Source: Streptomyces sp. S.PNR 29 (GTDB lineage: Bacteria; Actinomycetota; Actinomycetes; Streptomycetales; Streptomycetaceae). Taken from it: DNA of 64,000 nt. Positions 18,171-26,223 of the stretch are shown here, one piece after another. The notes beneath the pieces were generated by a model, which saw only the letters and a program-made list of their open reading frames with translations, was not told the DNA's origin and searched no databases. Location of the stretch: contig NZ_JANUQM010000015.1 of NCBI RefSeq assembly GCF_030386795.1, positions 1 to 64,000 on the forward strand, written 5' to 3'. Position 1 is the first letter of the stretch; the number at the start of each line of letters is the position of its first letter. The translations under genes and the position numbers were made by a program.

Positions 18171-18704
18171 TCAGCCACCCAGCTTCGCCTTGATGCCCCC
18201 GGCTGCCGCCGCCGGGCGGGCCGTCGCACGGACCGTGCGGCTCACCAGGTGCGCGTCCCGCCGCAGGTCCGTGGCGGCGTGGTGGCCGCGCCACCGCAGT
18301 GACGGCTTGCCGGCGGTGTCGTCGGCTGTGATCAGCAGGCCGCCCAGCATGGAGAGGTTCTTCAGGAAGTGGATGCGCTGCTGGGTGCGCTCGGAGGGGT
18401 CGTCCGCCTCCCAGAAGCGATGGGCCGCCAGCGTGGTGGGTACCAGCGTCGCGGCGATGGCCAGGGCGGACAGTCGCGGAAGGCGGCCGATCCCGAGGAG
18501 CGCGCCGGCCACCACCTGTACGGCGCCGTTGAGCTGCACCAGCTGTTCCGTGCGGTCCGGCAGCGCATCCACCCGTTCGGTCACGGGGCGTACCACGGGC
18601 TCGGCGACCGGGGACACGTCTTCGGGATGGCGAAGGGACTCCAGCCCGCCGGCGACGAACATCGAGGCGAGCATGGGGCGGCCGGTCACACGCAGAAGAC
18701 TCAT
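18171..18704 (-). CDS. DoxX-family membrane protein
   Basis: 177 aa from ATG 18704 (GGAGAG upstream). There are four hydrophobic segments, with RPMLASMFVAGGLESLRHPE near the start, QLNGAVQVVAGALLGIGRLPRLSALAI and IHFLKNLSMLGGLLI, all typical of DoxX. The family contains membrane proteins of redox/detoxification complexes. A basic C-terminal tail of about 40 residues faces the cytosol. Confidence 0.85.
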   Translation of the reverse strand: MSLLRVTGRPMLASMFVAGGLESLRHPEDVSPVAEPVVRPVTERVDALPDRTEQLVQLNGAVQVVAGALLGIGRLPRLSALAIAATLVPTTLAAHRFWEADDPSERTQQRIHFLKNLSMLGGLLITADDTAGKPSLRWRGHHAATDLRRDAHLVSRTVRATARPAAAAGGIKAKLGG

Positions 18705-18828
18705 GACGCTCTCCAGAGGTGTTGTGCTCTACAGAGGGTCACCGGGTTCCCCACCCCCTCCGGGCCAATCGAACGCCCGCGCACCTCTTGACCCTGTATG
18801 GATCACGCACATAGCGTTCCGCCGCTAG

Positions 18829-18972
18829 GCAGTGGTTGAAACCGGCATGGCGACGGCGAACACACCGGCCAGGGCCTTCTACGACCGTATGGGCTTCCAC
18901 GAGATCCACGTACCGGACCCCGGATCGGCCAGCTACCTCGGACGTACGGCGGGCGATCTCGACCGGCTGTGA
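18829..18972 (+). pseudogene. GNAT acetyltransferase, C-terminal remnant
   Basis: An in-frame stretch reads VVETGMATANTPARAFYDRM then GFHEIHVPDPGSASYLGR, the last strand-helix-strand of a GNAT acetyltransferase (N-x-x-A-x-x-x-Y-x-x-x-GF). A stop codon sits directly 5' (18826), and no acetyl-CoA-binding motif precedes it. A 41-codon ORF from ATG 18847 exists but cannot be a functional enzyme. I read it as a gene relic. Confidence 0.6.
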
Positions 18973-18984
18973 GGGCCCGGCCGG

Positions 18985-19722
18985 TCAGACGGGCTGCTCG
19001 GCGGTGTGCAGCTGGTACACGCTGAACGCCTGGCGGATGACCGGCTGCGCCACATTGCGCACCCGGACGCCGCCGGCCGTCATGCCGTGCTCGGAACCCA
19101 TGTGGGCATGGCCGTGGACGGCGAGGTCCGCACCGGCCGTGTCGATCGCCTCGGCCAGCAGGTAGCTGCCGAGGAACGGGTAGATCTCCAGTGGCTCCCC
19201 GGCAAGGGTGTCGGCCACGGGCGAGAAGTGGGTGAGCGCCACCCGTACCTCGCAGCCCTGCCGGTCCAGGCCCTCCAGCGCGGCCCGCAGAGCGTCCGCA
19301 CTGCGCCGCGTGGTGCGGACGAACTCCTTCATCAGCGGCTCGCCGAACTCCCCGGCGCAGCGGCCGACGAACCCGCCCCCGAAGCCCTTGGTGCCGGCGA
19401 CGCCGACGCGCGTGCCCGCGCAGTCCACGACCGTCGCCTCGCCCTCCAGGACCGTCACGCCGGCGTCCCGGAGGATGGCGGCGACCTTCTCGGGCTGCTC
19501 GTCGTGGTGGTCGTGGTTGCCCAGCACCGCCACGACCGGCACCGGCAGACCACGCACCTCCCGCGCCACCACCCGCGCCTCCTCCGGGGTGCCGTGACGG
19601 GTGAGGTCCCCGGCGAGCAGCAGCAGGTCGGCGCAGTCGGGCAGGGTGTCGAACGCGGGCCGCAACAGCCCTTGGCTGTCGGGCCCCATGTGGATGTCAC
19701 CCACAGCGGCGACGCGGATCAT
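18985..19722 (-). CDS. Calcineurin-like metallophosphoesterase
   Basis: 245 aa from ATG 19722 (GGAGGAG upstream). Di-metal site motifs in order: GDIHMGPDS (D-x-H), LLLLAGDLTRHG (GD), VLGNHDHHDEQPE (GNHD), ALTHFSP and AVHGHAHMGSE (GHxH). It is cytosolic and could hydrolyse phosphodiesters or nucleotides; the substrate is unknown. Its ATG overlaps the stop of the BON gene (ATGA). It is therefore the last gene of a three-gene, translationally coupled operon with a BON protein and a nucleotidyltransferase. Confidence 0.92.
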   Translation of the reverse strand: MIRVAAVGDIHMGPDSQGLLRPAFDTLPDCADLLLLAGDLTRHGTPEEARVVAREVRGLPVPVVAVLGNHDHHDEQPEKVAAILRDAGVTVLEGEATVVDCAGTRVGVAGTKGFGGGFVGRCAGEFGEPLMKEFVRTTRRSADALRAALEGLDRQGCEVRVALTHFSPVADTLAGEPLEIYPFLGSYLLAEAIDTAGADLAVHGHAHMGSEHGMTAGGVRVRNVAQPVIRQAFSVYQLHTAEQPV

Positions 19723-20021
19723 GACAGCTCCTCCGCATGGTCGGGAGAGGTCGTCTCTGCCACCACGATGTCGGTGTGCACGGTGAGCCCGGCCAGTTCC
19801 TCGTGGACGGTCCGCAGCACGGTCTCGCGGCACTGCGCGGAGGGGACCGTACCGGTGAGCACCACCGCTCCGGCCCGGACCTCGGCCCGTACGCCCAGTT
19901 CACCGAGCTCCTCCGCGGCGAGCCGGTCGTGGAGGTGGGCGACGCGGTACTCGATGTTCCCAGGGGCGTTCTCTGGGGCGTGTCCTGCCGCGTCTTCCCG
20001 TCGCGCGGCCGGGTCGCTCAT
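19719..20021 (-). CDS. BON-domain protein (100 aa)
   Basis: ATG 20021 with GGAGG upstream. It consists of a charged N-terminal stretch and one BON domain (IEYRVAHLHDRLAAEELGEL, GAVVLTGTVPSAQCRETV, GLTVHTDIVV). BON domains bind membranes or other proteins in stress-related contexts. No signal peptide, so this one is cytosolic. It overlaps both operon neighbours by 4 bp. Confidence 0.85.
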   Translation of the reverse strand: MSDPAARREDAAGHAPENAPGNIEYRVAHLHDRLAAEELGELGVRAEVRAGAVVLTGTVPSAQCRETVLRTVHEELAGLTVHTDIVVAETTSPDHAEELS

Positions 20022-20704
20022 CGCTTTTCCTCCTTCGCCGGAATGATCTCCAGCCGTTCCAGGATGAAGAAGAACGCGGCGGGCATCGGGGCGTCCCCGC
20101 AGGCCCGGCGTACCGCGTCCCAGTCGATCTTCTCCCGCAACGTGCGGGCGATCGGGAGCACCGCCCCGAAGTCGCAGTGGTGCTCCGAGAAGGCCGCCAG
20201 CAGGCTGTGCATGAGGTCGGTCGGCGAGAGCACCGGCATGAGCACCGAGTCGACCGACAGCTCCTCGGCGCGCGACAGGAGTTCCGTGGAGACGGGCTCG
20301 TGCGCCAGCTCGAAGATGAGGTCGACCTGCTGCCCGAAACAGTTGGCCTTCAGCAGCCAGTCCTCCGGGGGCGTGTAGACCGTCAGGCCGGCCTCGCGCA
20401 GCGTGTCCGCGACGCTTTCCGCGTCCTCGGGCCTGATACAGAAGTCGACGTCGTGCTGGAGATTCTGGGTGCCGCCGTGGGCGTACACGGCGACACTGCC
20501 CGCCAGTGCGAACGCGTGCTCGTTCCGCTTCAGGATCGACCCCACCTGTTTGGCGGCCTGCAGGATCGCCTGGTTGCGGTCGAGGGGGAGATCCCCTTCC
20601 CGTACGTCGTTCTGGGGGACGAGCTCGGGATCGCCCGCGGCCAGACGGAGCTCGGGAACGCCGGCGCGCTGGTCGAGAGCGCGGTCGTCGGCGTGCTGCG
20701 TCAT
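20018..20704 (-). CDS. Nucleotidyltransferase-fold protein
   Basis: 228 aa from ATG 20704 (GGGGGC upstream). The nucleotidyltransferase signature is AFALAGSVAVYAHGG followed by LQHDVDFCIRPEDAE (GS...DxD), then QQVDLIFELA with the third acidic residue. This minimal fold resembles antibiotic adenylyltransferases and MNT-type toxin/antitoxin enzymes. No HEPN partner is adjacent. It is first in an operon with the BON and metallophosphoesterase genes. A transferase beside a phosphoesterase suggests that one adds and the other removes a nucleotidyl or phosphoryl group, which is inference only. Confidence 0.82.
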   Translation of the reverse strand: MTQHADDRALDQRAGVPELRLAAGDPELVPQNDVREGDLPLDRNQAILQAAKQVGSILKRNEHAFALAGSVAVYAHGGTQNLQHDVDFCIRPEDAESVADTLREAGLTVYTPPEDWLLKANCFGQQVDLIFELAHEPVSTELLSRAEELSVDSVLMPVLSPTDLMHSLLAAFSEHHCDFGAVLPIARTLREKIDWDAVRRACGDAPMPAAFFFILERLEIIPAKEEKR

Positions 20705-20839
20705 TGCTGCCCCCTTCTTCGGCGCCAGGGACCGTTTCGAAGCCCAGTGACCGTGAACCCTCGGGTACCCGGTGCGTCCCCGTCGACACGAGTCCGTCCG
20801 GGTGTACGTTCCCCACCGGATTCCGGGAACTCGCACGTC

Positions 20840-21151
20840 ATGAACAGCAAGGACATGCAGCAGCGGATGTCCTCCGACGAGCGCCGGACCGTGGAACGGC
20901 TGGTGTCGGCGTGGCTGGAGGAGACCGGACGGCACGACAGCGCCGCGGCCCGCGAGGCCCGCACCGGCTGGGAACGGGGCTCACTGTCGGACCGGTCCGC
21001 CGAGGATCTGGCCACCTGGGTCACCGCCCGGGTCACGGACACCGCGTTCAACGAGGACGAAGGCCCGCAGACCGAGGGCCCCGTCCGGATCACCCCGTCG
21101 GACAAGGACACCGTTCATGGCTGGCTGAGGTCACAGGGACACACGGTGTGA
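20840..21151 (+). CDS. Small hypothetical protein (103 aa)
   Basis: ATG 20840, with only a weak GGGA upstream. The protein is highly charged and helical (MNSKDMQQRMSSDERRTVER, FNEDEGPQTEGPVRITPSDK, VHGWLRSQGHTV), with no signal or membrane segment. It is divergent from the nucleotidyltransferase operon. Family not recognised. Confidence 0.6.
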   Translation: MNSKDMQQRMSSDERRTVERLVSAWLEETGRHDSAAAREARTGWERGSLSDRSAEDLATWVTARVTDTAFNEDEGPQTEGPVRITPSDKDTVHGWLRSQGHTV

Positions 21152-21231
21152 CCTTTTCGTACCGCCTGAACAGGGAACTCCGTGAGCCAGGCCGGGTACG
21201 GCGGCGTATCCCCAGGGGACCGGCCCGGCCA

Positions 21232-21266
21232 GGTTCTCCCGGTTCGGAGCATGTGCCGGGAGAACC
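21232..21266. terminator. Bidirectional hairpin terminator
   Basis: Perfect 11-bp stem GGTTCTCCCGG / CCGGGAGAACC with a 13-nt loop, between a + strand gene and a convergent - strand gene. Confidence 0.8.
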
Positions 21267-21283
21267 GCCCTGTGTACGGGCGT

Positions 21284-21976
21284 TCACCGCGACGGGCTGC
21301 CGGTCTCGCAGACGCGGCGGGCGATGTCCCGCAGCTTGGTGTTGGTCTTCTGGGAGTGGGTCCGCAGGATGTCGAAGGCCTGCTCCTCGGTGATGTTGTG
21401 CCGGCCCATCAGGATGCCCATCGCCTCACCGATCATGTGCCGGGTGTTGATGGCCTCCCGCAGCTGGGCGTCGCTCCGGGCGCTGGCGAAGGCGACCGCG
21501 GCATGGGAGGCCAGCAGCCAGCCCGCTGTCTCACTGGCCTCGGTGAAGGCGCCGGGTGACCGGGAGTACAGGTTCAGCGCGCCCAGTTCCTCCTCCCGGG
21601 TGTAGAGCAGGAACCCCATCATGCTGCCCAGCCCGAGCTCACGGGCGTGGGGCACGAAGGCCGGCCAGCGCAGGGCCTCCTCGGTGAAGTCGGGGATGCG
21701 GAAGACACGCTCGCCGTACTCGGGCCGCGCGGCGTCGAAGCACGGACCTTCCCGCAGCTGCCCCTGCAGCCGGTCGCTCTCCACCACCAGCTCATCGGTG
21801 GGCGCCAGCGAGTGCACCTTCTCACCGTCGAGGATGAGGATGCCGGCCGCGTCGCAGCCCTCCACCAGCTGCACCGCCGAGTCAGTGATCCGTTCCAGCG
21901 TGGCGCCCAGTGTCTCCTGCGCCAGAAGATCGCGGGCCATGGACGCCATCTGCTGCGCGAACACCCGCCAGTCCAT
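21284..21976 (-). CDS. GAF-ANTAR sensor/RNA-binding antiterminator
   Basis: 230 aa from ATG 21976 (GGAGGCGG upstream). The N-terminal GAF domain covers about 20-160 (ERITDSAVQLVEGCDAAGIL, RFRIPDF-like FRIPDFTEEALRWPAF, LGALNLYSRSPGAF). The C-terminal ANTAR domain (about 170-225) reads AQLREAINTRHMIGEAMGIL and EEQAFDILRTHSQKTNTKLR. ANTAR domains bind paired hexaloop RNA hairpins to relieve termination. GAF senses a small ligand or redox state. Such proteins are often orphan stress regulators in Streptomyces. Confidence 0.93.
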   Translation of the reverse strand: MDWRVFAQQMASMARDLLAQETLGATLERITDSAVQLVEGCDAAGILILDGEKVHSLAPTDELVVESDRLQGQLREGPCFDAARPEYGERVFRIPDFTEEALRWPAFVPHARELGLGSMMGFLLYTREEELGALNLYSRSPGAFTEASETAGWLLASHAAVAFASARSDAQLREAINTRHMIGEAMGILMGRHNITEEQAFDILRTHSQKTNTKLRDIARRVCETGSPSR

Positions 21977-22140
21977 GTGCCGCCTCCACCACCCGACCGT
22001 CCCACAGAACACGGCCCATGGTGGCACGCCTCGCCCGGCGAGGCCCTTTCTCCATCGCCGTACGGCGTCCCGGGTTCGGCTCCCGCAGACCGGGCACACG
22101 TCCCGTCGCACGACACCGAACCGAGGGGAGTGGTGCCACC

Positions 22141-22554
22141 ATGACCGAGTACGAGCGTTCCCGCACCATGCCCGCGCAACCCGAGCACGTGTTCGATCAG
22201 GCTGCCAATGTCAGCCGGCTGGACACCTGGATGCCGGAGGACCTGCATGTCCACGCCGAGGATCCGCCCGCGGTCACTGTGCACGAGGACCACACCGACG
22301 AGGACACCCCCGCCCTGCTGCGTGCCCGGCCCGAGCAGTTGCGCCTCGAATGGGGCACCCGCGAACAGGGCAGCTACACCGGCTGGCTCCAGGTCGCCGG
22401 TCTCGGCAGCGGAGCCAGCGAGGTGACGGTGCACCTGTCGTTCATCGACGACAGCCACGACCCGGGCCGGCAGACGGTGGACGACGCCCTCGACACCAGC
22501 CTGCGGCGCCTGGAGGAGCAGGTGCGGCTGCGCGTGGAGAACACGGCGGGCTGA
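22141..22554 (+). CDS. SRPBCC/START-like family protein (137 aa)
   Basis: ATG 22141 with GAGGGGAG upstream. It begins with the polyketide-cyclase-like motif PAQPEHVFDQAANVSRLDTW, then EWGTREQGSYTGWLQVAG and VTVHLSFIDD, giving the helix-grip fold that binds hydrophobic ligands. The C-terminus is an amphipathic helix. Cytosolic, ligand unknown. Divergent from the GAF-ANTAR gene with a 164-bp shared upstream region. Confidence 0.75.
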   Translation: MTEYERSRTMPAQPEHVFDQAANVSRLDTWMPEDLHVHAEDPPAVTVHEDHTDEDTPALLRARPEQLRLEWGTREQGSYTGWLQVAGLGSGASEVTVHLSFIDDSHDPGRQTVDDALDTSLRRLEEQVRLRVENTAG

Positions 22555-22637
22555 TCCACCGACGCAGTTTTCCCCCTCCTCGCCCGGGTACCCCGCCGGT
22601 GTCTTGAGATCCGGCAACCCGACGAGGAGGGATCCAG

Positions 22638-23483
22638 GTGGCCCTGCCTCCGCAGCAACAGCAGCCCCCGGGCACCGAGTCCGCGCTCGAACCGAAGGCG
22701 GACCACGGCGAACACAGCTACCGCGGGTCCGGCCGACTGGAGGGCAAGGCGGCCGTCGTCACCGGCGGTGACAGCGGCATCGGCAAGGCGGTCGCGCTCG
22801 CCTTCGCCCGCGAGGGCGCCGACGTACTGTTCACCCATCTCCCCGAGGAGGCGGAGGACGCCCGCGACACCGCCCGCTGGGTGGAGGACGCCGGCCGCAA
22901 GGCGGTAGCGGTCCCGGGAGACCTCGCGGACCCTGCCCACTGCCGGGAGGTGGTGGCGCGCGCGGTGGACGCCTTCGGCCGGATCGACGTCCTGGTCAGC
23001 AACGCCGCGTTCCAGATGACCCGCCGCTCGCTGGAGGAGATCCCCGACGAGGAGTGGGACCACACGATCGCGACCAACCTCAGCGCGATGTTCCACCTGT
23101 GCAAGGCGGCCGTACCGCACATGCGGCCCGGCGCGTCGATCATCGCGTCCAGCTCGGTGAACTCCGACATGCCGCCGCCGGCCCTGCTGCCGTACAACGT
23201 GACGAAGGCCGGCCTCGCCAACATGGTCGGCTCGCTGTCGCAGATGCTGGCCGACCGCGGCATCCGGGCCAACAGCGTGGCGCCGGGCCCCATCTGGACA
23301 CCGCTGATCCCGTCCACCATGCCGCCCGAGCAGGTCGAGGACTTCGGCGGCGAGCAGGCCCCGCTCGGCCGCGCAGGCCAACCGGCCGAGGTGGCCCCCG
23401 CGTACGTGCTGCTCGCCTCGGACGAGGCCTCCTACATCTCGGGCGCACGGATCGCGGTCACCGGCGGCCAGCCCATCCTCTGA
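22638..23483 (+). CDS. SDR-family oxidoreductase (YhdF/GsiB-like, with N-terminal extension)
   Basis: 281 aa from GTG 22638 (GGAGGG upstream). A 30-residue extension (PPQQQQPPG ... HSYRGSGRLEGK) precedes the classical SDR: cofactor motif TGGDSGIGKAVALAF, VLVSNAAFQM, catalytic Ser in IIASSSVNSDMP, and Tyr/Lys in LPYNVTKAGLANMV. The family reduces carbonyls with NAD(P)H and is often osmotic- or stress-induced. Its TGA overlaps the ATG of the next gene (TGATG), so the two are coupled. Confidence 0.93.
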   Translation: MALPPQQQQPPGTESALEPKADHGEHSYRGSGRLEGKAAVVTGGDSGIGKAVALAFAREGADVLFTHLPEEAEDARDTARWVEDAGRKAVAVPGDLADPAHCREVVARAVDAFGRIDVLVSNAAFQMTRRSLEEIPDEEWDHTIATNLSAMFHLCKAAVPHMRPGASIIASSSVNSDMPPPALLPYNVTKAGLANMVGSLSQMLADRGIRANSVAPGPIWTPLIPSTMPPEQVEDFGGEQAPLGRAGQPAEVAPAYVLLASDEASYISGARIAVTGGQPIL

Positions 23484-24580
23484 TGAGAACGCCCGTGGAC
23501 TGGCACCCGCTGCGGCTGACCACCCCTGTCAAGCAGCACGTCTTCGGCGGGCGGGCCCTGGCCGACCGGCTCGGCCGGACCGGACTGCCCGACGGCCCGG
23601 TCGCCGAGACGTGGGAGGTCAGCGATGTCGACGGCGACGCCTCGACCGTGGTGGACGGCCCGCTCGCCGGCCGCACCCTGCGGCAGGTGATGGAAGAACA
23701 CCCCGAAGAACTGCTGGGGCGACACCTCCCGTCCGGCCCCCGCTTTCCGCTGCTCACCAAGTTCATCGACGGCAGCCGCCCGCTCCCCGTGCACCTGCAC
23801 GCCGACGACGCCACCGCCCGGCGCCTGGAGGGCGAACCCCACGGCAAGACCGAGGCGTGGCACGTCCTCGACGCGGCCCCCGGCGCCACCGCCCTGGTCG
23901 GGGTCCGATCCGGCGTCGGCCGCGACCGACTCCGACAGGCGCTGCTCGCACAGGACTTCGACGCGGTCATGCGCCGCCTGCCGGTGCGCCCCGGGCAGAC
24001 CGTCTACGTCCCCGGCGGCACCCTGCACAGCTTCGGCCCGGACACACTGGTGTACGAGATCGAGCAGACCTCCGACATCCAGCAGCACGCCATGCCCTGG
24101 CACATGGAAGACGGCTCGCCCGTCGACGAGGAGGAGCGGCACGCGAACATCGCACGGCTCCTCGACGAGTGGCGCCCGGAGCCACGGCCCGAGTTCCGGC
24201 CCGGCCTGAGCATCGCGGTGGACGACGGGGTCGAGCGCACGGTGCTGTGCGCGGGCCCGTACTTCGCCCTCGAACGGTGGACCGCCGGCACCGCGGCCCC
24301 GCTGGTGCACACCTTCTCCACCGCCCTGATCCTCAGCAACGCCGGAGCACCCGTGACCGTCACCTCCGGCGGCTGGTCCGGGCGGCTCGACCGCGCGCGG
24401 ACCCTGCTGCTCCCCGCCGTCCTGGGCGACCTGCGCATCCAGGGCCCGGCCGACGTGCTGATCGGTTACGTCCCCGACCTCGAACACGACGTCCGCGCCC
24501 CCCTGTTGGCCGCGGGGCACGGTCCCGCCGCCATCGCCGCCCTCGGCGAGGGCCTCGGCCCCGGGAACGCGCCCGGCTGA
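23483..24580 (+). CDS. manA: Mannose-6-phosphate isomerase, class I-like cupin
   Basis: 365 aa from ATG 23483, coupled to the SDR stop. Type I PMI features are SGPRFPLLTKFIDGSRPLPV, zinc-site HLHADDATARRL followed by GEPHGKTEAWHVLD, and VRPGQTVYVPGGTLHSFG. It would interconvert mannose-6-P and fructose-6-P. The second cupin half is more diverged. The upstream SDR could act on a related sugar or polyol. Cytosolic, Zn-dependent. The symbol is given by family only. Confidence 0.82.
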   Translation: MRTPVDWHPLRLTTPVKQHVFGGRALADRLGRTGLPDGPVAETWEVSDVDGDASTVVDGPLAGRTLRQVMEEHPEELLGRHLPSGPRFPLLTKFIDGSRPLPVHLHADDATARRLEGEPHGKTEAWHVLDAAPGATALVGVRSGVGRDRLRQALLAQDFDAVMRRLPVRPGQTVYVPGGTLHSFGPDTLVYEIEQTSDIQQHAMPWHMEDGSPVDEEERHANIARLLDEWRPEPRPEFRPGLSIAVDDGVERTVLCAGPYFALERWTAGTAAPLVHTFSTALILSNAGAPVTVTSGGWSGRLDRARTLLLPAVLGDLRIQGPADVLIGYVPDLEHDVRAPLLAAGHGPAAIAALGEGLGPGNAPG

Positions 24581-24751
24581 CGTCACCGCTGTTGCCCGCC
24601 GGTGACATTCGGCACGGATCCGTAGCAGATGCGGAGGGCAACGGATGGGGGTGGTGACGGGTCGTATGTGGTGCAAGGACCAAGAGCCGCAGGGGTTTTG
24701 AGGCCGAGCCGCGCCTGACGCCCCGGGCAGCACCTCACAGGGGGAAACACC

Positions 24752-25369
24752 ATGTACGTCCGTGCTCGACGTGTCCGACTGGCCGTGGCCGCCCTCGCGG
24801 CGGTGGCCGGTGTCGCCGCGACCGCCGTACCGGCGGCTGCCGGCACCGCAGACTCCGGCACGCCCCGGTTCCTGGCGCCGGACGAGTTGCCGCCGCACCC
24901 GACCTCCGCCTGGTACGCCGGGGACGTCACCGCCGGGCAGCCGGACCCGCTGCCGATCTGCGTCGGCGACGCGCTGCCGTCCATCTCCAGCCACCGCAGG
25001 TACTGGACCGAGTACGACACCGGCGCCCTGCAGGTCACGGTCGTGGAGCGGGACGCACAGCGGGCGAAGGAGTTCGCGGCCCTGCTCCGCAAGGACCTCG
25101 CCGACTGCGCGAAGAACCTGATGAAGAAGTACCCGGACATCACGGCGACGCAGAAGTACTACGGCAAGCTGAACGTCGAGGAAGGCGCACACGTCTACGG
25201 CATCCACACCGTCGCCGAATGGGGCGCCTCCGACATCGGTCTGTTCTCGGTCGGCCGGGACGGCAGGACCGTCACGGTCGTGCAGTGGGGCCAGATGGGC
25301 ACCTTCCAGCACGCCCAGGTGGCCGACTTCAAGAAGACCACCGTCACCGCGGTCGACAAACTGTACTGA
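24752..25369 (+). CDS. Secreted protein of unknown function (205 aa)
   Basis: ATG 24752 (AGGGGG upstream). The Sec signal peptide covers about 1-30, with a likely cut after VPAAAG. The mature part has two Cys (CVGDALPS, DCAKNLMKKY) that could form a disulphide, and motifs YWTEYDTGALQVTVVERD and VTVVQWGQMGTFQHAQVADF. The shape resembles extracellular sensor-type domains linked to actinobacterial kinases, but the family is not certain. A hairpin terminator follows. Confidence 0.75.
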   Translation: MYVRARRVRLAVAALAAVAGVAATAVPAAAGTADSGTPRFLAPDELPPHPTSAWYAGDVTAGQPDPLPICVGDALPSISSHRRYWTEYDTGALQVTVVERDAQRAKEFAALLRKDLADCAKNLMKKYPDITATQKYYGKLNVEEGAHVYGIHTVAEWGASDIGLFSVGRDGRTVTVVQWGQMGTFQHAQVADFKKTTVTAVDKLY

Positions 25370-25399
25370 CCGGCGCCGCCAGCACCGGGCGGCAACCGC

Positions 25400-25425
25400 G
25401 GGCGGGCCGGTCACCCGGCCCGCCC
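25400..25425. terminator. Hairpin terminator
   Basis: Perfect 11-bp stem GGGCGGGCCGG / CCGGCCCGCCC with a TCAC tetraloop, 30 bp after the secreted-protein gene. Confidence 0.8.
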
Positions 25426-25747
25426 CGGGCGACGTCGGCCGACGCCGGACCCCCACCTCACCGGCGGACGGCCGTGAAGTCGATCGGCCGGGACCGCGGC
25501 AGCCGCGCACGTTCCGCCGGCGATCGCAGCCGGCATGACATCTCGTCGGCGGCCAGGCGGTGGCGGTCACCGTGGCCGGCAGGACACGAGCTGACGACAC
25601 CCGCGTCGGGGGCTCGGGCCCGCGTCCGCGCAGCCCCGCCCCCGCGCGGGCACGTCCTGCGTCGATCCCTGAGCCCCGCGCGCCACTCCTCCTCGTGCCT
25701 TACCGCTTCAGCGGAGGGCCACTGCCGCACGGGGTGCTGCCGGGTGG
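25426..25747. other. Intergenic region, no supported gene
   Basis: About 320 bp between convergent units. A 90-codon minus-strand ORF (25458-25730) is Arg-rich with no ribosome site or motif, and I reject it. Nothing else is visible. Confidence 0.4.
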
Positions 25748-26020
25748 TCAGGATTTGGCGGAAGGACCGGCGTGCAGCGCGTCCAGGCGGCGCCGGTACT
25801 CCTCCTCGTCGATCTCCCCGCGGGCGAACCGCTCACCGAGGATCTGCTGCGGTGTGGCTGCGGCGGAGCTGTGCGGGGTGTGAGTGTGTTCGTGGGGCCG
25901 GTTGGCAGCGCGAAAGACCAGCACGAGGGCTGTGATGACCAGTGCCCAGAACGCGACCATGCCGATCGACATCCCGAACCAGCCCCACCCGTTCATACCG
26001 TGGGCGTACCAGAACATCAT
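25748..26020 (-). CDS. Short membrane protein with SHOCT domain
   Basis: 90 aa from ATG 26020 (AGGTGAG upstream; GTG 26026 is an alternative). One membrane helix (about 10-35: MSIGMVAFWALVITALVLVF) is followed by a His-rich linker and a C-terminal SHOCT motif, QQILGERFARGEIDEEEYRR. SHOCT proteins act in oligomerisation or membrane stress but have no assigned reaction. It is the first gene of the dormancy-type cluster, and two DevR-like boxes lie about 100-135 bp upstream. Confidence 0.88.
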   Translation of the reverse strand: MMFWYAHGMNGWGWFGMSIGMVAFWALVITALVLVFRAANRPHEHTHTPHSSAAATPQQILGERFARGEIDEEEYRRRLDALHAGPSAKS

Positions 26021-26117
26021 CGCCACTCACCTGCTTATCGGCGACCGGGCGCTGGACGGGCTCCCGGGGACTTCTTGCCTTCACGTCCAGCATCGCTCTG
26101 TCCGGTGCGGCGGTCTG

Positions 26118-26154
26118 GGGCCGGACGGCCCAGGACCAGTGGGCCGTTCAGCCC
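26118..26154. promoter_or_regulatory. Paired DevR/OsdR-like boxes upstream of the SHOCT gene
   Basis: GGGCCGGACGGCCC (26118-26131) and GGGCCGTTCAGCCC (26141-26154), 23 bp apart start to start. This is two turns of helix, as for cooperative DevR sites. The first fits GGGMC-N4-GKCCC, the form of mycobacterial DosR/DevR boxes. The second has A in place of the G that follows the spacer. Confidence 0.5.
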
Positions 26155-26223
26155 CTACGTGGCAGGTGGATGCCGGGCCGGCGTGACGGCCGGCGGCAAG
26201 AACAGGGCGGTCACGCGCGTCCC

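Noticed and set aside
19719..20816. Single 365-codon protein covering the BON region
   Set aside because: The upstream part is out of frame with the nucleotidyltransferase gene it overlaps; ATG 20021 with GGAGG is the true start of a 100-aa BON protein.
25458..25730. 90-codon minus-strand ORF
   Set aside because: Arg-rich composition typical of non-coding frames, no ribosome site, no motif.
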